Positions 33,917 to 43,544 are shown, numbered from the stretch's first letter. The stretch: 64,000 nucleotides of DNA from Anaerolineales bacterium (GCA_014379595.1 JACMLM010000040.1:62001-126000), one strand, 5' to 3'. Numbers and translations are program-made. Notes: a model not told the origin generated them from the sequence alone.

Positions 33917-35272
33917 TTAGATGCCGAACCAGCGTTCCAAATTTTTTGGCTTGAAAGATCTTAGGAAGATCACCAGCAATGTGTGGGTGACATAAATTGC
34001 TGTGAAGAGGGAAATGCCTACACCCACAGCAAGCGTCAACGAAAAGCCTTTCACAATGGTTGCACCAAAGGTTGACCCAAACCAGAATAGGATTAATGAA
34101 GTGAGAATTGCGGATAAGTTGGAGTCGCGAATGGATGGCCATGCACGTGCCCAGCCTTGATCCACAGCCTGCATGATGTTCCTGCCGTTGCGAAGCTCTT
34201 CCTTCATACGTTCAAATATCAGAATATTTGCGTCTAAGGCAGCGCCGGTGCTGAGCAGGAAACCGGCAATACCGGCTAATGTCAATGTGAAGTGAAACCA
34301 TTTGAATACCGCAAATGCCACTATCGCATAGATCAAAATAGAGAGAACAGCAACAATTCCAGGCATTCGATAATAGATGATCATGAATAACGCTACAATC
34401 GTCATGCCGATTAGGCCAGCTACAAGGCTTTTATTGAGCGAGTCTGCGCCAAGAGTAGGACCAATGATACGAGTTTCAACAATCTTTAGTGGAACCGGTA
34501 ATGAACCATAGCGCAATTGGATTGCAAATGCATTTGAAGATTCATATGTGAAATTGCCGCTAATGGTTCCCGTACCGCCTGTGATTGCATCATTAATAAC
34601 CGGTGCAGAGATTACCTGTTTATCTAAGAGAATGGTAAGGATTTTCCCTGTATTGGCAGAAGTATGCTCAGCAAAAATTCTTGAACCATCTGTCTTAAGT
34701 ACAAAATCGATACCATACGCCCCCAAAGCAGCCTGTGAAACAACAACAGATTCGAGTTCGGCACCTGTCATAATGGTGTGATAGACAGTGGAGCCGTCGG
34801 CGGGAGGTTCCACAGGATCACCAGTGGGGCTGTAATCAGTCGCCAGGATGCTGCCCTCTTCCGGATTGAAATCGCCTGTGTCTACAAATTCCAACAAACC
34901 AGTCTGTTGGATGGTTGCAAGCACAGCCTCGGTATCTTCAAGCCCGGGAAATTCACCTACAATACGACGGTCACCGGCTACCTGAATGACGTTTTCATTG
35001 ACACCGAGCGCATCAGTACGCTGCTGGACGATTTCACGGGCAATATCCATTAACGCAGGGTCAATTTGCGCGTCTGCGGGTAGGTCTGCTTCTAGCAAAA
35101 CTTGCAGGCCGCCTTGTAGGTCCAAACCGAGGCGAGGAGCAACGTCTTGAGTAAAAAGAGTATCGTCGGTTACTGGGTTAAGGATTGTTATCTCACGGCT
35201 GAAATCAATCCACAATGCCAGGGCAACCACAACAACAATAAGAATGATTCTATTGGTTAAATTACGGATCAT
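33917..35272 (-). CDS. secD: Protein translocase subunit SecD
   Basis: This is a 451-residue SecD. The first transmembrane segment and [18 protein letters not shown] mark the N-terminus, a beta-rich periplasmic P1 head occupies about residues 60-260, and the C-terminal six-segment RND-like core has [20 protein letters not shown] with the conserved D..ILIFER. The length is typical of separate (non-fused) SecD. The upstream boundary is a terminator at 35292-35315, so the secDF promoter must lie within about 30 nt of the start or transcription enters from upstream. Confidence 0.96.
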   Translation of the reverse strand: MIRNLTNRIILIVVVVALALWIDFSREITILNPVTDDTLFTQDVAPRLGLDLQGGLQVLLEADLPADAQIDPALMDIAREIVQQRTDALGVNENVIQVAGDRRIVGEFPGLEDTEAVLATIQQTGLLEFVDTGDFNPEEGSILATDYSPTGDPVEPPADGSTVYHTIMTGAELESVVVSQAALGAYGIDFVLKTDGSRIFAEHTSANTGKILTILLDKQVISAPVINDAITGGTGTISGNFTYESSNAFAIQLRYGSLPVPLKIVETRIIGPTLGADSLNKSLVAGLIGMTIVALFMIIYYRMPGIVAVLSILIYAIVAFAVFKWFHFTLTLAGIAGFLLSTGAALDANILIFERMKEELRNGRNIMQAVDQGWARAWPSIRDSNLSAILTSLILFWFGSTFGATIVKGFSLTLAVGVGISLFTAIYVTHTLLVIFLRSFKPKNLERWFGI

Positions 35273-35291
35273 ACGTTATATCTCTCCATCC

Positions 35292-35315
35292 AAAAAATGC
35301 CAGCCTTTGGCTGGC
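35292..35315 (-). terminator. Intrinsic terminator after the M1 peptidase gene
   Basis: On the minus strand GCCAGCC-AAA-GGCTGGC (35315 down to 35299) is followed by ATTTTTTGG. It lies 31 nt beyond the peptidase stop. Confidence 0.85.
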
Positions 35316-35345
35316 GCGGACGCCATTATACTCCGGTTGAATGAT

Positions 35346-36824
35346 TTATGGGTATATCCATTCATCAAAGAGGGATGTAAGGTCACAGGCACAATGTTTC
35401 TCGGCTTCAGCCTTCAATTTTTCAGGCGTGCTAATATTCCATGAGTTATTTTTTACATAATCTTTGATAAAAGTATCGAAAATTTCCATTCCCATTTTAT
35501 CCCGCAAGGCTTCAAAGAATAGAGCGCCACGTCCATAGACAATACCGCTATATTCGCCATCTGAATATGCGCGGACGGGAAGCCCAACAGGAATGTTCAC
35601 GTTACCGATTCTTTCCCATCTGCCTGCAACACTGGATCGAAAACCTTCACTGCCACCTTGTCCATATGCATCAGTGAAATATTGTAGTGTTGCAAATTGC
35701 GAAAGTGATTCATCCAGCCACGGGTCATCCAACTGATCGTTGCCCACTAAATTGTAAAACCATTGATGCCCCACCTCGTGTGCCACAGTGCCTTCGAGAT
35801 ATTGATGATCTGGAGTAATGATCCATTCTGTAATCGCGATCATGCCTGGGTATTCGATCCCAAGTGCTAAAGTGGGCGTGGATACAAAATCCAATTCAGT
35901 ATATGGATATGGGGCATATCGTTCGCTATAAATTTCAATTGAACGTGCAGCAACATCCAATGCCTGTTCGGCACCTGACTGTAAGTGATCACGCGTATAA
36001 AACCTTAATGTGACTCCCCTGGCTTCTTTCGTGAAGACTTCATACTCTGGACTCGCGGCGATGTAAAAATCACGCACTGGCCCCGCTTCATACGTAACCG
36101 TTTGCCTGCTTCCGTTATCCTGACGGTTTATCTCACGCCCCGAGCCGACCAGTGTCACTTCTTTTGGCGCATCTACTGTCACAATAAAGAATGACATATC
36201 TGTATAAGTGACATCGCCTGCTTGAGGTGGGATTTCAGCATTCCAACCTTCATCGTCATAAACTGTCACTACAGGGTAGGCATGTGCAAGTGTGAGCACT
36301 TCATCAAAATAAGCTTGCACGCCATAATTTAATTCCACGGTTTGTGGCACGGTGATGTTAAAGTCCATGCTGATCGTGAGAGTCTCTTCAGGTTCGAGTG
36401 AATCTTTGAATGGGACTGTGATCAAACTGTTATTAAGCGCATAGTTAGGTGTGACAGCTTCTCCATTGACCATAACATTGTCTACTGTCATTTCGCCGCC
36501 GAGAATATTTGGAAATAAGCGGAACTTTACTTCATTCAAGGCAATATCTTCTGCGTTGGTATACGTTACTGTTTCGCTTCCCGTAACGTGATATAGGTCA
36601 TCGGCAATTACAAAATCGATTGAGTACAAACTTGCATAAGGGAGTTCATTCAATATGCTGTGATAAGCGGGGTTGAGTCCATCTTTATATATGGAGCGGT
36701 CGACGGGTGAGGAAGTTGAAGTTGGTGGAATCGGTTCAGGTGTAGATGTCCCTCCTTGAGACGGGAGCAGGCACGAGGTTAAGAGAAGAAGCGTGATCAT
36801 TATAAGTAGGAAAATCTTTTTCAT
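35346..36824 (-). CDS. M1-family metallopeptidase lipoprotein
   Basis: This is a 492-residue zinc aminopeptidase-like protein with lipobox LLLLTSCLL (Cys18), so it is anchored outside the cytoplasmic membrane. The zinc site is complete: VAHEVGHQWFYNLV, 18 residues after which comes LDESLSQFATLQY with the third ligand Glu. The upstream exopeptidase motif appears as ALGIEYPGMIAI, in place of GAMEN, which suggests changed N-terminus recognition. The N-terminal half is the M1 saddle domain. It probably degrades peptides for uptake. It is first of a minus-strand group with genes up to 38967. Confidence 0.9.
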   Translation of the reverse strand: MKKIFLLIMITLLLLTSCLLPSQGGTSTPEPIPPTSTSSPVDRSIYKDGLNPAYHSILNELPYASLYSIDFVIADDLYHVTGSETVTYTNAEDIALNEVKFRLFPNILGGEMTVDNVMVNGEAVTPNYALNNSLITVPFKDSLEPEETLTISMDFNITVPQTVELNYGVQAYFDEVLTLAHAYPVVTVYDDEGWNAEIPPQAGDVTYTDMSFFIVTVDAPKEVTLVGSGREINRQDNGSRQTVTYEAGPVRDFYIAASPEYEVFTKEARGVTLRFYTRDHLQSGAEQALDVAARSIEIYSERYAPYPYTELDFVSTPTLALGIEYPGMIAITEWIITPDHQYLEGTVAHEVGHQWFYNLVGNDQLDDPWLDESLSQFATLQYFTDAYGQGGSEGFRSSVAGRWERIGNVNIPVGLPVRAYSDGEYSGIVYGRGALFFEALRDKMGMEIFDTFIKDYVKNNSWNISTPEKLKAEAEKHCACDLTSLFDEWIYP

Positions 36825-36844
36825 AGGATTCTTTCCTTTGCCAC

Positions 36845-37207
36845 TTATATAGCACTCTGTAAATAATTTAAAACTTGAGTGAGGACATCATCAGCATTTA
36901 ACGAGTCGGTATCAACAATAAAGTGGGCATGGTCGTGCGCATGAGCTAGCCTGCGGAGCTGTTCTTCATGATCGGCGGGCTGCCAATTTAATTTTCGGCG
37001 TGTTGTGGAGTTTTCAAACGAGCATTGTAAAAAGATGAGGATATCGGGTTTGGTGATGACCTGCCACATGTGTTTCACATACGAGTGTTCCTGTGCAATG
37101 TGTCGGCAGCGATATCCGTGTTTTTCCAACCCAGTAATAAGCGTGGATTTTCCTGAGCCGCATGGGCCAACTACTCCGATAAGAAGCTCGTTGTCATCTT
37201 TCTTCAT
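36845..37207 (-). CDS. Small P-loop NTPase / kinase-like protein
   Basis: This is a 120-residue protein with Walker A GVVGPCGSGKSTLITGLEK at residues about 10-28. It continues HGYRCRHIAQEHSYVKHMWQ and DILIFLQCSFENSTTRRKLN, a pattern of short kinases with a lid-like basic region, and HFIVDTDSLNADDVLTQVL. It is too short for a complete nucleoside kinase of usual length. Its first codons overlap the end of the channel-like gene by 14 nt, so the two are translationally linked. The substrate is unknown. Confidence 0.75.
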   Translation of the reverse strand: MKKDDNELLIGVVGPCGSGKSTLITGLEKHGYRCRHIAQEHSYVKHMWQVITKPDILIFLQCSFENSTTRRKLNWQPADHEEQLRRLAHAHDHAHFIVDTDSLNADDVLTQVLNYLQSAI

Positions 37208-38267
37208 TATCGTGTAGGAGTAGATTCAATTGTTCCGGCACCCCGAGTACCACGAGCACATCGCCTGGATGAAGTTGACTTTTATCTGTTGGGTGCATTT
37301 CAGATTTATGGTCATGGCGTAGGAGTACAACATTAAGTCGATAGTTATCTTCAAGATACCCAACATTTTTACTAGCAAAGGGTGCTTCTTCTGAAATCGT
37401 TAACCGCGCCAGGCTGAGCAATTGACCTTCCACTGAAATGGGATTTGTAATATCCACACCGGAAGCTGCTGCGGCAAAAACAGGCGCTGCCATTTCGGTG
37501 GCGCTCAATGCAATGAAACCAAATTGATCCTGAAGTGCCTGTGCAAAGTCTGCGTCAAAAATACGCACGACAACTTTTATTTTCGGATTCATACTACGTG
37601 CTTTGAGGGCGATCTGCAAATTCATGGCATCATTCTGGCTGGCCATGATGATCGTGCGCGCATCTTTTATATTTGCGGCTTCAAGTGCAACAGGACGGGT
37701 GGCGTCTTCCTCAATCACGGGAATCCCGAGATTGCGTGCAGCACTTAATGTATCTACCTTTGCGTTGAGTTCGATCACTACAATTTGTTCGCCCATTTCA
37801 TGAAGCTTGAGCGCGATTCGGTAGCCGAGATGTCCCAGCCCTACCAAGATTACATGTTTGTTCAAAGTGGAAGCTACGGCCATTTCCCATTCCTTATTGC
37901 GCGCGCGGCGATTGAAGAGCAGACCTGCAAAATCTGCCAATCCCTGCGCAAGCATAACGAGCCCAACGATGGGCATGAAGAAGTGAAACAATTGCAATAC
38001 GATATGATTTGGAAAATCACGATTGGGTGGTTGTAAAAATGTGGTTGTAAGAACAATATAAATGGACTCAGCAAGACTATTGACTGGTTCGCCGAATAAC
38101 TTTGAGAGTGCATCATAAAGAACACCGCCGCCAAGAACAGCTATTGAAAACCATAATAAGGGGGCGCGAAATTCTCCGAGAAGTATGGCAGTATCGCGAA
38201 TGGAGGCTTGAATATGCCGCCAGCGATGTGAGCGTGTGCCTTTGTTTTTGTTATGAGTTTTAGCCAT
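37194..38267 (-). CDS. TrkA-N / TrkA-C channel-like membrane protein
   Basis: This is a 357-residue protein with two membrane segments (about residues 38-56 and 88-112) flanking a pore-like stretch SIYIVLTTTFLQPP, then a RCK/TrkA-N Rossmann domain (VILVGLGHLGYRIALKLHEM, IVVIELNA) and a TrkA-C domain (about residues 270-350, HPGDVLVVLGVPEQLN). The architecture is that of RCK-gated K+ channels, but the canonical T-V-G-Y-G filter is replaced by T-T-T-F-L-Q, so K+ selectivity is doubtful. It overlaps both neighbours (14 and 8 nt). Confidence 0.82.
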   Translation of the reverse strand: MAKTHNKNKGTRSHRWRHIQASIRDTAILLGEFRAPLLWFSIAVLGGGVLYDALSKLFGEPVNSLAESIYIVLTTTFLQPPNRDFPNHIVLQLFHFFMPIVGLVMLAQGLADFAGLLFNRRARNKEWEMAVASTLNKHVILVGLGHLGYRIALKLHEMGEQIVVIELNAKVDTLSAARNLGIPVIEEDATRPVALEAANIKDARTIIMASQNDAMNLQIALKARSMNPKIKVVVRIFDADFAQALQDQFGFIALSATEMAAPVFAAAASGVDITNPISVEGQLLSLARLTISEEAPFASKNVGYLEDNYRLNVVLLRHDHKSEMHPTDKSQLHPGDVLVVLGVPEQLNLLLHDNEER

Positions 38268-38967
38268 TGATCGGCAGCCTGACGCTCATCCGACGTACAT
38301 CATCACCTGTTCGAGCTGATACTTTTAACACAAGCACACAAATATCATCCGCAGGACGATTGTCATCGAGATGTACAGCTTGTGCTAAAAGCGAATCTGC
38401 CAGTTGCTGAGGAGAGGGCTCCTGGTCTTCCATCATGGAGCGCAGTGTTTGTGCAATATCCATGGGGCTGCCACGACGTTCTCCTGCGTGGCTGATCCCA
38501 TCTGTGAAAATAATAATGTGGAGTCCTGCTTCCATGTGGACTTCGGTAATAACAGGCCGCACATTACGTGAAGTTCCAAGCGGCTGACTCTCTTCTGTAT
38601 GTGAGTGAATTTCCTCGCCTCGGCAAATAAACATGGGCGCAGGGTTGTTGCGCGTGAGTACAATGGTTTTACTGTGCAAGTCAACAGATGCAATGTTCAG
38701 TGTGGAAATAACTTTACCTTGCTTATCAGCGAATAATGCATCAGATGCAGCGCGCGCTGCAGCCCCATCACGTACTCCTTCTGCGATCAATCCAATGACC
38801 TTGCGTACGACCATCATGGAAACAGCTTTTGCGCCCCGTCCGCTAGTTTGGCCATCTGCCAGCACAACAGAGAGTCCGCCCGTCGGGCGTTCTACTACTT
38901 CCAGAGTATCTCCGCTTTCAGAGACGGCATATTTGTTAACCTTGGCAACAGCGATCTGGATTTCCAT
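38260..38967 (-). CDS. SpoIIE/PP2C-type serine phosphatase
   Basis: This is a 235-residue SpoIIE-like phosphatase domain. Metal-binding Asp residues occur in LSVVLADGQTSGRGAKAVSM and HIIIFTDGISHAGERR, with a final DNRPADDICVLVLKV. Such proteins control anti-sigma or anti-anti-sigma partners or other stress regulators. Its stop overlaps the channel-like gene, making a three-gene coupled unit (phosphatase, channel-like, P-loop protein), which suggests phosphatase control linked to an ion or nucleotide signal. No partner kinase is present nearby. Confidence 0.87.
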   Translation of the reverse strand: MEIQIAVAKVNKYAVSESGDTLEVVERPTGGLSVVLADGQTSGRGAKAVSMMVVRKVIGLIAEGVRDGAAARAASDALFADKQGKVISTLNIASVDLHSKTIVLTRNNPAPMFICRGEEIHSHTEESQPLGTSRNVRPVITEVHMEAGLHIIIFTDGISHAGERRGSPMDIAQTLRSMMEDQEPSPQQLADSLLAQAVHLDDNRPADDICVLVLKVSARTGDDVRRMSVRLPING

Positions 38968-39053
38968 TTGAGCAAGTATACATGGAGGTAGGTGAAAACG
39001 TAAACAGGGAATTTGAAGGTGACTTGTAATAACCCACTGCTTTGAATAAAGAG

Positions 39054-39090
39054 ACAGCCGCAGCAGAGCTGCTAGATTTGGTGTGGCTGT
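39054..39090. terminator. Hairpin between the DUF5661 gene and the phosphatase gene
   Basis: ACAGCC (39054-39059) and GGCTGT (39085-39090) form the outer stem around an inner AGCAG/CTGCT stem (39062-39072). It is 29 nt beyond the DUF5661 stop on the minus strand. It is weak and lacks a T-run on that strand. Confidence 0.35.
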
Positions 39091-39118
39091 TTTAGTCTTA
39101 AATGTTGTTTGGTTTCAT

Positions 39119-39322
39119 TTACGCCTGAGATTCTGCCTCGGTTTCCATTTTATCCAACCAAGTGTAATAGTCGCTGATCTCTTTTGAATGTGCCCAGGCG
39201 ATTTTCCCTGTTAGCAGCAGGTCGTCATCGGTTACATTAGTCTGCGGATCAATCGAGCCATGTTCGAGTTCCACCTCGAGTCCACGCCGAAACTGCTCCA
39301 GGTCAATTTGAGACCAGTCCAT
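39119..39322 (-). CDS. DUF5661 protein with an unclear start
   Basis: ATG 39320-39322 gives 67 residues: DWSQIDLEQFRRGLEVELEH, TNVTDDDLLLTGKIAWAHS and SDYYTWLDKMETEAE. This matches DUF5661 relatives at 51789 and 59720. However, homology continues upstream of the ATG in the same frame as QLSTEEARSVGTQLN (to about 39367), equal to QISTKEAKCIGDSLY of the 59720 protein. No ATG, GTG or TTG exists in that upstream frame back to the end of the UbiA gene. Either the start codon was lost or a rare ATA/ATC start is used. Confidence 0.75.
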   Translation of the reverse strand: MDWSQIDLEQFRRGLEVELEHGSIDPQTNVTDDDLLLTGKIAWAHSKEISDYYTWLDKMETEAESQA

Positions 39323-39407
39323 ATTGAGCTGTGTACCTACTGAGCGGGCTTCTTCAGTTGATAATTGTCCTCGTATTTCTTTAAATTGAAAGATAGATTC
39401 TAAGTAA

Positions 39408-40433
39408 TCACCGCCAGAAGGCCGGCAGGAGGATTCGAATAAGAATATCTGCGATCAGGCTCAAGACGAAGAGAGTGCCGAACGAACTGTTATAGGTAAA
39501 TGCCAGCGGAGCAAAATACAATGGCCAGCCGCCTTGTCCTTCAGGGAAACCTGCAGGTCGTTCCGAAGGCTTAGGTTTTAGGAAAGCCGGCAGGACCTGG
39601 CGCAAACGCGGGACAGCAAATAGAACGATCAACATCAGCGGGGTAAAATATTGCGTCACAATCAGATACATGATCAAGACATATGGCACGATCATCATTC
39701 CAATGCCTGTATAGCGAGCCATCCTCTCACCAAGCAAGGACGGCAATGTGTGGATGTTCTTCTCTCGATCCGCTTGCATCTTGTCAATATGTTTTCCAAA
39801 TATGACAGTGGTTACACTAAGTCCATAAATAATGCTTGCCAATACCACGTTCCAATTCCACTGATGGACGATCACATAATATCCACCGGCGATCATTAGC
39901 GGCCCCCAAACAAGAAATACGGCCAGCTCGCCCATGGCAATATACTTGAGGGGCCAAGTGTAGAATAACAAAAGAAATGCTCCGACGCCAATTAAAACCC
40001 AAACGAGCGGGTCAAAGTTGTTATACCAAACCAAATATATACCACTTAACAGCGCCAGGAAACCAGTCACAATGAAGTAAGCGAGATGCCGGTTCTTTGA
40101 CATAAACCCGTGTACCAAAGGCTGAACACCGTACATGGCACGATAATAGCTTTTCTGATCTACACCGCGGATGTAATCAACGTAGTCATTGAGCAGGTTA
40201 TTACTGGCATGTGCCATTACCAAGCCAAAAGTAAGCGCGAGCCACGGCATGAAATTGAACGAGCTATCACGCCATGCAAATAATCCCGCAAGAAGCGCAG
40301 AGATAAAGGTCATGATCAGCACTGCTGCCCGCGTTGAGATCAGCCACTTTGAAATAAAATCCAGACCGTCCCATTCTTCCCTCGAAACGTTTGGTATCAC
40401 TTTTAAGGCTTTACGCCACATTGTGGTATTCAT
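39408..40433 (-). CDS. UbiA-family prenyltransferase
   Basis: This 341-residue multi-pass enzyme starts at ATG 40431-40433, preceded by AAAGGAGATTCTAAA; the longer open frame to 40484 is unlikely. The first Asp-rich motif is NNLLNDYVDYIRGVDQ and the second HIDKMQADREKN, both needed for Mg-prenyl diphosphate binding. Around nine membrane segments follow. MenA-type transfer to 1,4-dihydroxy-2-naphthoate is plausible given the UbiE-type gene at 19488, but other aromatic acceptors cannot be excluded. Confidence 0.88.
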   Translation of the reverse strand: MNTTMWRKALKVIPNVSREEWDGLDFISKWLISTRAAVLIMTFISALLAGLFAWRDSSFNFMPWLALTFGLVMAHASNNLLNDYVDYIRGVDQKSYYRAMYGVQPLVHGFMSKNRHLAYFIVTGFLALLSGIYLVWYNNFDPLVWVLIGVGAFLLLFYTWPLKYIAMGELAVFLVWGPLMIAGGYYVIVHQWNWNVVLASIIYGLSVTTVIFGKHIDKMQADREKNIHTLPSLLGERMARYTGIGMMIVPYVLIMYLIVTQYFTPLMLIVLFAVPRLRQVLPAFLKPKPSERPAGFPEGQGGWPLYFAPLAFTYNSSFGTLFVLSLIADILIRILLPAFWR

Positions 40434-40484
40434 TTTAGAATCTCCTTTACAACACCAAGCGCCCTGTAGAGGTTGGTAATACAC

Positions 40485-40607
40485 TTATTTTAAGTACGAT
40501 GCTTCTCTTAATTTTGAAAATCGACGAAGCTTTTCATATACAAATAGGATCGGGTAAGCAATCAAAGTAAGCAAATCCATAACGATAAATAATAGATTCA
40601 GTTTCAT
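40485..40607 (-). CDS. 40-residue membrane protein, paralogue of 56501-56620
   Basis: This is a small open frame from ATG 40605-40607 to TAA 40485-40487. The protein begins MKLNLLFIVMDLLTLIAYPI and ends with a basic tail (EKLRRFSKLREASYLK). It has one transmembrane helix followed by a positively charged cytoplasmic segment. A second copy at 56501 shares MKLNL-F-I-MDLLTL-AYP--F-Y--L--F in order, with synonymous and conservative differences, which is strong evidence for coding. It lies 52 nt upstream of the UbiA gene and about 37 nt below a repeated two-hairpin element. The function is unknown. Confidence 0.75.
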   Translation of the reverse strand: MKLNLLFIVMDLLTLIAYPILFVYEKLRRFSKLREASYLK

Positions 40608-40643
40608 TCTGCCTGGGTAATCCCTAAAACAACATTCATCTTA

Positions 40644-40722
40644 TTTATTCATCATATAACAGATACTCCCCAGCCACATCATGTAACTGGGGAGTATCCT
40701 TCTCCGCCACTTGGGGGATACT
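40644..40722 (-). repeat. Two-hairpin element, copy A
   Basis: Stem 1 is perfect: GATACTCCCCAG (40662-40673) with CTGGGGAGTATC (40687-40698). Next to it on the + strand is CTCCGCCACTTGGGGGA (40702-40718). The 7-mer AGTATCC (40693-40699) can alternatively pair with GGATACT (40716-40722), giving a mutually exclusive fold. On the minus strand the tail reads GTTATATGATGAATA. It lies 25 nt after the CPBP stop and about 37 nt before the 40-residue membrane protein gene. Copies B (58115-58173) and C (60494-60573) share loop, second stem and tail. Confidence 0.75.
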
Positions 40723-40746
40723 GGTTTAGCTGGGCAGGGAAATCAA

Positions 40747-41559
40747 TTAGGTGCTGGCGACCTGCTCTCTATCATTTGTAGATAAGTTTTTCGGCTTGAA
40801 AAATAGGATTGTTAGAATTCCCCACACTGTTATTAAAAATCCCATGTAGTTAATTACGTTAATACCAGCAAGGTCGGCTGTAAAAGCAATATCAATCGTT
40901 GAATGAAAAACTGCGCAGATAAAAATGCTCGCCTTGGATGAGTTATATAACCAGGTCAATAAAATGCTCCCTGTCAGTAAGCTAAACACCCAGCCCATAA
41001 TTCCAGCGATACCCATTGTTGTATACCCGGGTCTGTAAAAGAATAACGGTATATGCCATAATGCCCAAAAAACGGTTAAGATCAAACTTGCATTCAATGC
41101 ATTAAATTTGTTTTGAAGCCGGGGTAATGCGAAACCGCGCCAGCCTACTTCCTCTCCGAAGCCAAAAAATATCACGTTGTAAATGAAAAAGGTCAGCAGG
41201 TTGAATTGAGGAAACTCTTTGGCTCTTAATAGTCCTGCCAGATCAATCGGGGTCTTATCGATGAAGTAGCTCATGACGACTGCAATAACAGCAAGGATAA
41301 ATGGGCTGAATAAAGCCACAGCTAAATAGATCAAAGGTTTAAGTTGAAGGCATTTTGCCAATAGGTTCTTAACGCCTTCCTTCTTTAAGAAAATCCAGGT
41401 TGTCAGGAAGGATGCAATCAAAGGGCCAAGCCCGCCGAGAGCGTGATGATAGGGCAATGCTGGTAAATGAGGCAACCCTAACGCCTCGCCATATAAAGGC
41501 AGCCAGATTATCCATGAGATTAAGTATGCAAGTCCGAAATATATAAGTAATTGTTTCAT
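40747..41559 (-). CDS. CPBP intramembrane metalloprotease
   Basis: This is a 270-residue membrane protein with about seven segments. The Abi/CPBP active-site motifs are complete: GEEVGWRGFALPRLQ (E-E-x3-R), FWALWHIPLFF and CAVFHSTIDIAF (His-containing motifs 2 and 3). Relatives are CAAX prenyl endopeptidase-like or bacteriocin self-immunity proteins; the substrate is unknown. ATG 41559 is preceded by GAAAGGAAGACC. It is followed on the same strand by the repeated element copy A. Confidence 0.9.
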   Translation of the reverse strand: MKQLLIYFGLAYLISWIIWLPLYGEALGLPHLPALPYHHALGGLGPLIASFLTTWIFLKKEGVKNLLAKCLQLKPLIYLAVALFSPFILAVIAVVMSYFIDKTPIDLAGLLRAKEFPQFNLLTFFIYNVIFFGFGEEVGWRGFALPRLQNKFNALNASLILTVFWALWHIPLFFYRPGYTTMGIAGIMGWVFSLLTGSILLTWLYNSSKASIFICAVFHSTIDIAFTADLAGINVINYMGFLITVWGILTILFFKPKNLSTNDREQVAST

Positions 41560-41609
41560 GGTCTTCCTTTCTTGTTAAAGGTTAATTGCGAGCTTTTTAG
41601 TCAAACCTC

Positions 41610-43544
41610 TTATAAATCGCTGATAACTTTCGGCGGAAATGCTGCTCGCAAAGCATTAAGCACGGCAAAAACATCAATGACTTCCTGAGTTATGGCACCT
41701 CCAACAGGAGTCAGGTGACCGGTCGCCGCGAACAACATTCCAGCGACACTCAGAAACATCCCGCCTACCGCACTTTGCAGAGCGATAGAGCGCATCCGAC
41801 GACTGATGTGCATAAACTCGTCCACTTTTTCCAACGAATTATCCATGATCACGACACCTGCCGCTTCGGTCGTCACGTCGCTGTTTTGTCCGATGGCCAT
41901 ACCAACAGTTGCAGCCATCATCGCTGGAGCGTCGTTGATACCGTCACCGACGTATAGCGTTTTGGCGCGCACGGTTTCCTGTCGCACAATCTCTAGTTTC
42001 TCTTCGGGGCTTTTCTGTGCTTGAATCTCTGTGATGCCTACTTGCTCCGCCAGGTAACGTACTTCAGACTCGCGATCTCCCGAAACAATCATGATGCGTT
42101 GGAATTGATGTTTTGGGACAAGATGCTTTACGAATGAGCGACTGTCATCGCGCGGCGCATCTCGAAAGCGGAACGTTGCCGCGTAGCGATTATCGATGGC
42201 GACAACACATTCCAATCCACCTGCCACAGGCGGAAGTTCGTCGGCGCCTGCAATGTTTTGTGCGATGAGACTGGCGCGACTTGTAACGAGTACTTGCTGA
42301 CCGGAAATCGTGCCTCTCAATCCCTGACCAGGCTGTTCACTGACTTCTTCAGATTGCGACAACTTTATGCCGGTTTCTTTTGCTGCACTTAAAATAGCAC
42401 GCGCCAACGGATGTTTAGAATATGTCTCCAGGCTGGCTACCAATGTGAGTGCTTGTTTTTGGTTGAACCCAGATGCAACAATCTGTTCAGTCAGCTTCGG
42501 TTCTCCATAAGTCAGCGTACCAGTTTTGTCGAAAATCGCAGTGCGGCATTCTGCGATCTGTTCCAACACAACCGGACTTTTCACAATAATGGCGCGGCGC
42601 GCACAAAGCGAAATTGAACCGATTATGGCGATTGGAATCGCGATGAGTAAAGGGCATGGCGTGGCGATAACCAAAACCGCCAAGAAACGAATTGGGTCGC
42701 CGCTGATGATCCATGCAAGAACCGCCAAGACCAGCGCGACCGGCGTGTAAATCGCACCTAACTTGTCGCCTAAGCGTCTCAACTGTGGCCGTTTTTGTTC
42801 AGACTCGTGCATCACCTCCATAATTTTTGCGTAGCGCGAATCGGCAGCACGTTTAGTGACGCGAATCGTTAGTACCGATTCGCCGTTGATCGCCCCAGAA
42901 ATCACAGTAGAGCCAGAGGTTTTTGAAATTTGAAATGGTTCGCCTGTAAGATACGATTCGTCCATCACACCGTGACCATCTATTACCACCCCGTCAACTG
43001 GACAAATGTCATGAGGATAAATCACCAACATGTCATTTACAACAACTTCATTTAGTGAGATATCTTCAATTGCCACGTCGTGTTTACGATGCGCCACCGA
43101 AGGCATTCGTTTGGCAAGAGCCGCCAGTACAGAAGATGCACTTCGCAATGCATAATTTTCTAACGCTTCACCACCCGCTAACATCAAGACTACAATTGCA
43201 CCTGCTAGGTACTCATTCAATATCAACGATGTAACAATGGAAATACCAGCCAGCAAATCAGAGCCGAACTCCCGCTTGAAGAGCTTTACCAACAATTCGT
43301 ACACCAGTGGGATGCCGCCGAAAATAAATGTTGCCAGCAAAGGAATCTGCGAGATTTCAGTGCCCTGACCCAACCCAAATCGGAGCAACAAATGTAGAAG
43401 AATAGATGCAACGGAAAAAATTGCGATGAAGGTGGTTCGGCGTCGCCAAACGGAAGCTAGAGACTCCTGAAACCATCCACCTGGTGATTGGTGTCGTAAT
43501 TTTGGTATAGCGGACGAGGGCACGTGTTTTATTTTATTTTTCAA
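41610..43544 (-). CDS. P1B-type heavy-metal ATPase
   Basis: This is a 644-residue transporter. It has TGEP ([13 protein letters not shown]), the phosphorylation site [12 protein letters not shown], the P1B-specific [10 protein letters not shown] and the hinge [15 protein letters not shown]. The metal-site helix reads [16 protein letters not shown]: Cys-Pro-Leu rather than Cys-Pro-Cys, so Cu+ or Zn2+ preference cannot be assigned. There is no N-terminal HMA or Cys-rich metal-binding domain; the first ~45 residues are basic. It probably exports a divalent transition metal. Confidence 0.92.
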   Translation of the reverse strand: MKNKIKHVPSSAIPKLRHQSPGGWFQESLASVWRRRTTFIAIFSVASILLHLLLRFGLGQGTEISQIPLLATFIFGGIPLVYELLVKLFKREFGSDLLAGISIVTSLILNEYLAGAIVVLMLAGGEALENYALRSASSVLAALAKRMPSVAHRKHDVAIEDISLNEVVVNDMLVIYPHDICPVDGVVIDGHGVMDESYLTGEPFQISKTSGSTVISGAINGESVLTIRVTKRAADSRYAKIMEVMHESEQKRPQLRRLGDKLGAIYTPVALVLAVLAWIISGDPIRFLAVLVIATPCPLLIAIPIAIIGSISLCARRAIIVKSPVVLEQIAECRTAIFDKTGTLTYGEPKLTEQIVASGFNQKQALTLVASLETYSKHPLARAILSAAKETGIKLSQSEEVSEQPGQGLRGTISGQQVLVTSRASLIAQNIAGADELPPVAGGLECVVAIDNRYAATFRFRDAPRDDSRSFVKHLVPKHQFQRIMIVSGDRESEVRYLAEQVGITEIQAQKSPEEKLEIVRQETVRAKTLYVGDGINDAPAMMAATVGMAIGQNSDVTTEAAGVVIMDNSLEKVDEFMHISRRMRSIALQSAVGGMFLSVAGMLFAATGHLTPVGGAITQEVIDVFAVLNALRAAFPPKVISDL

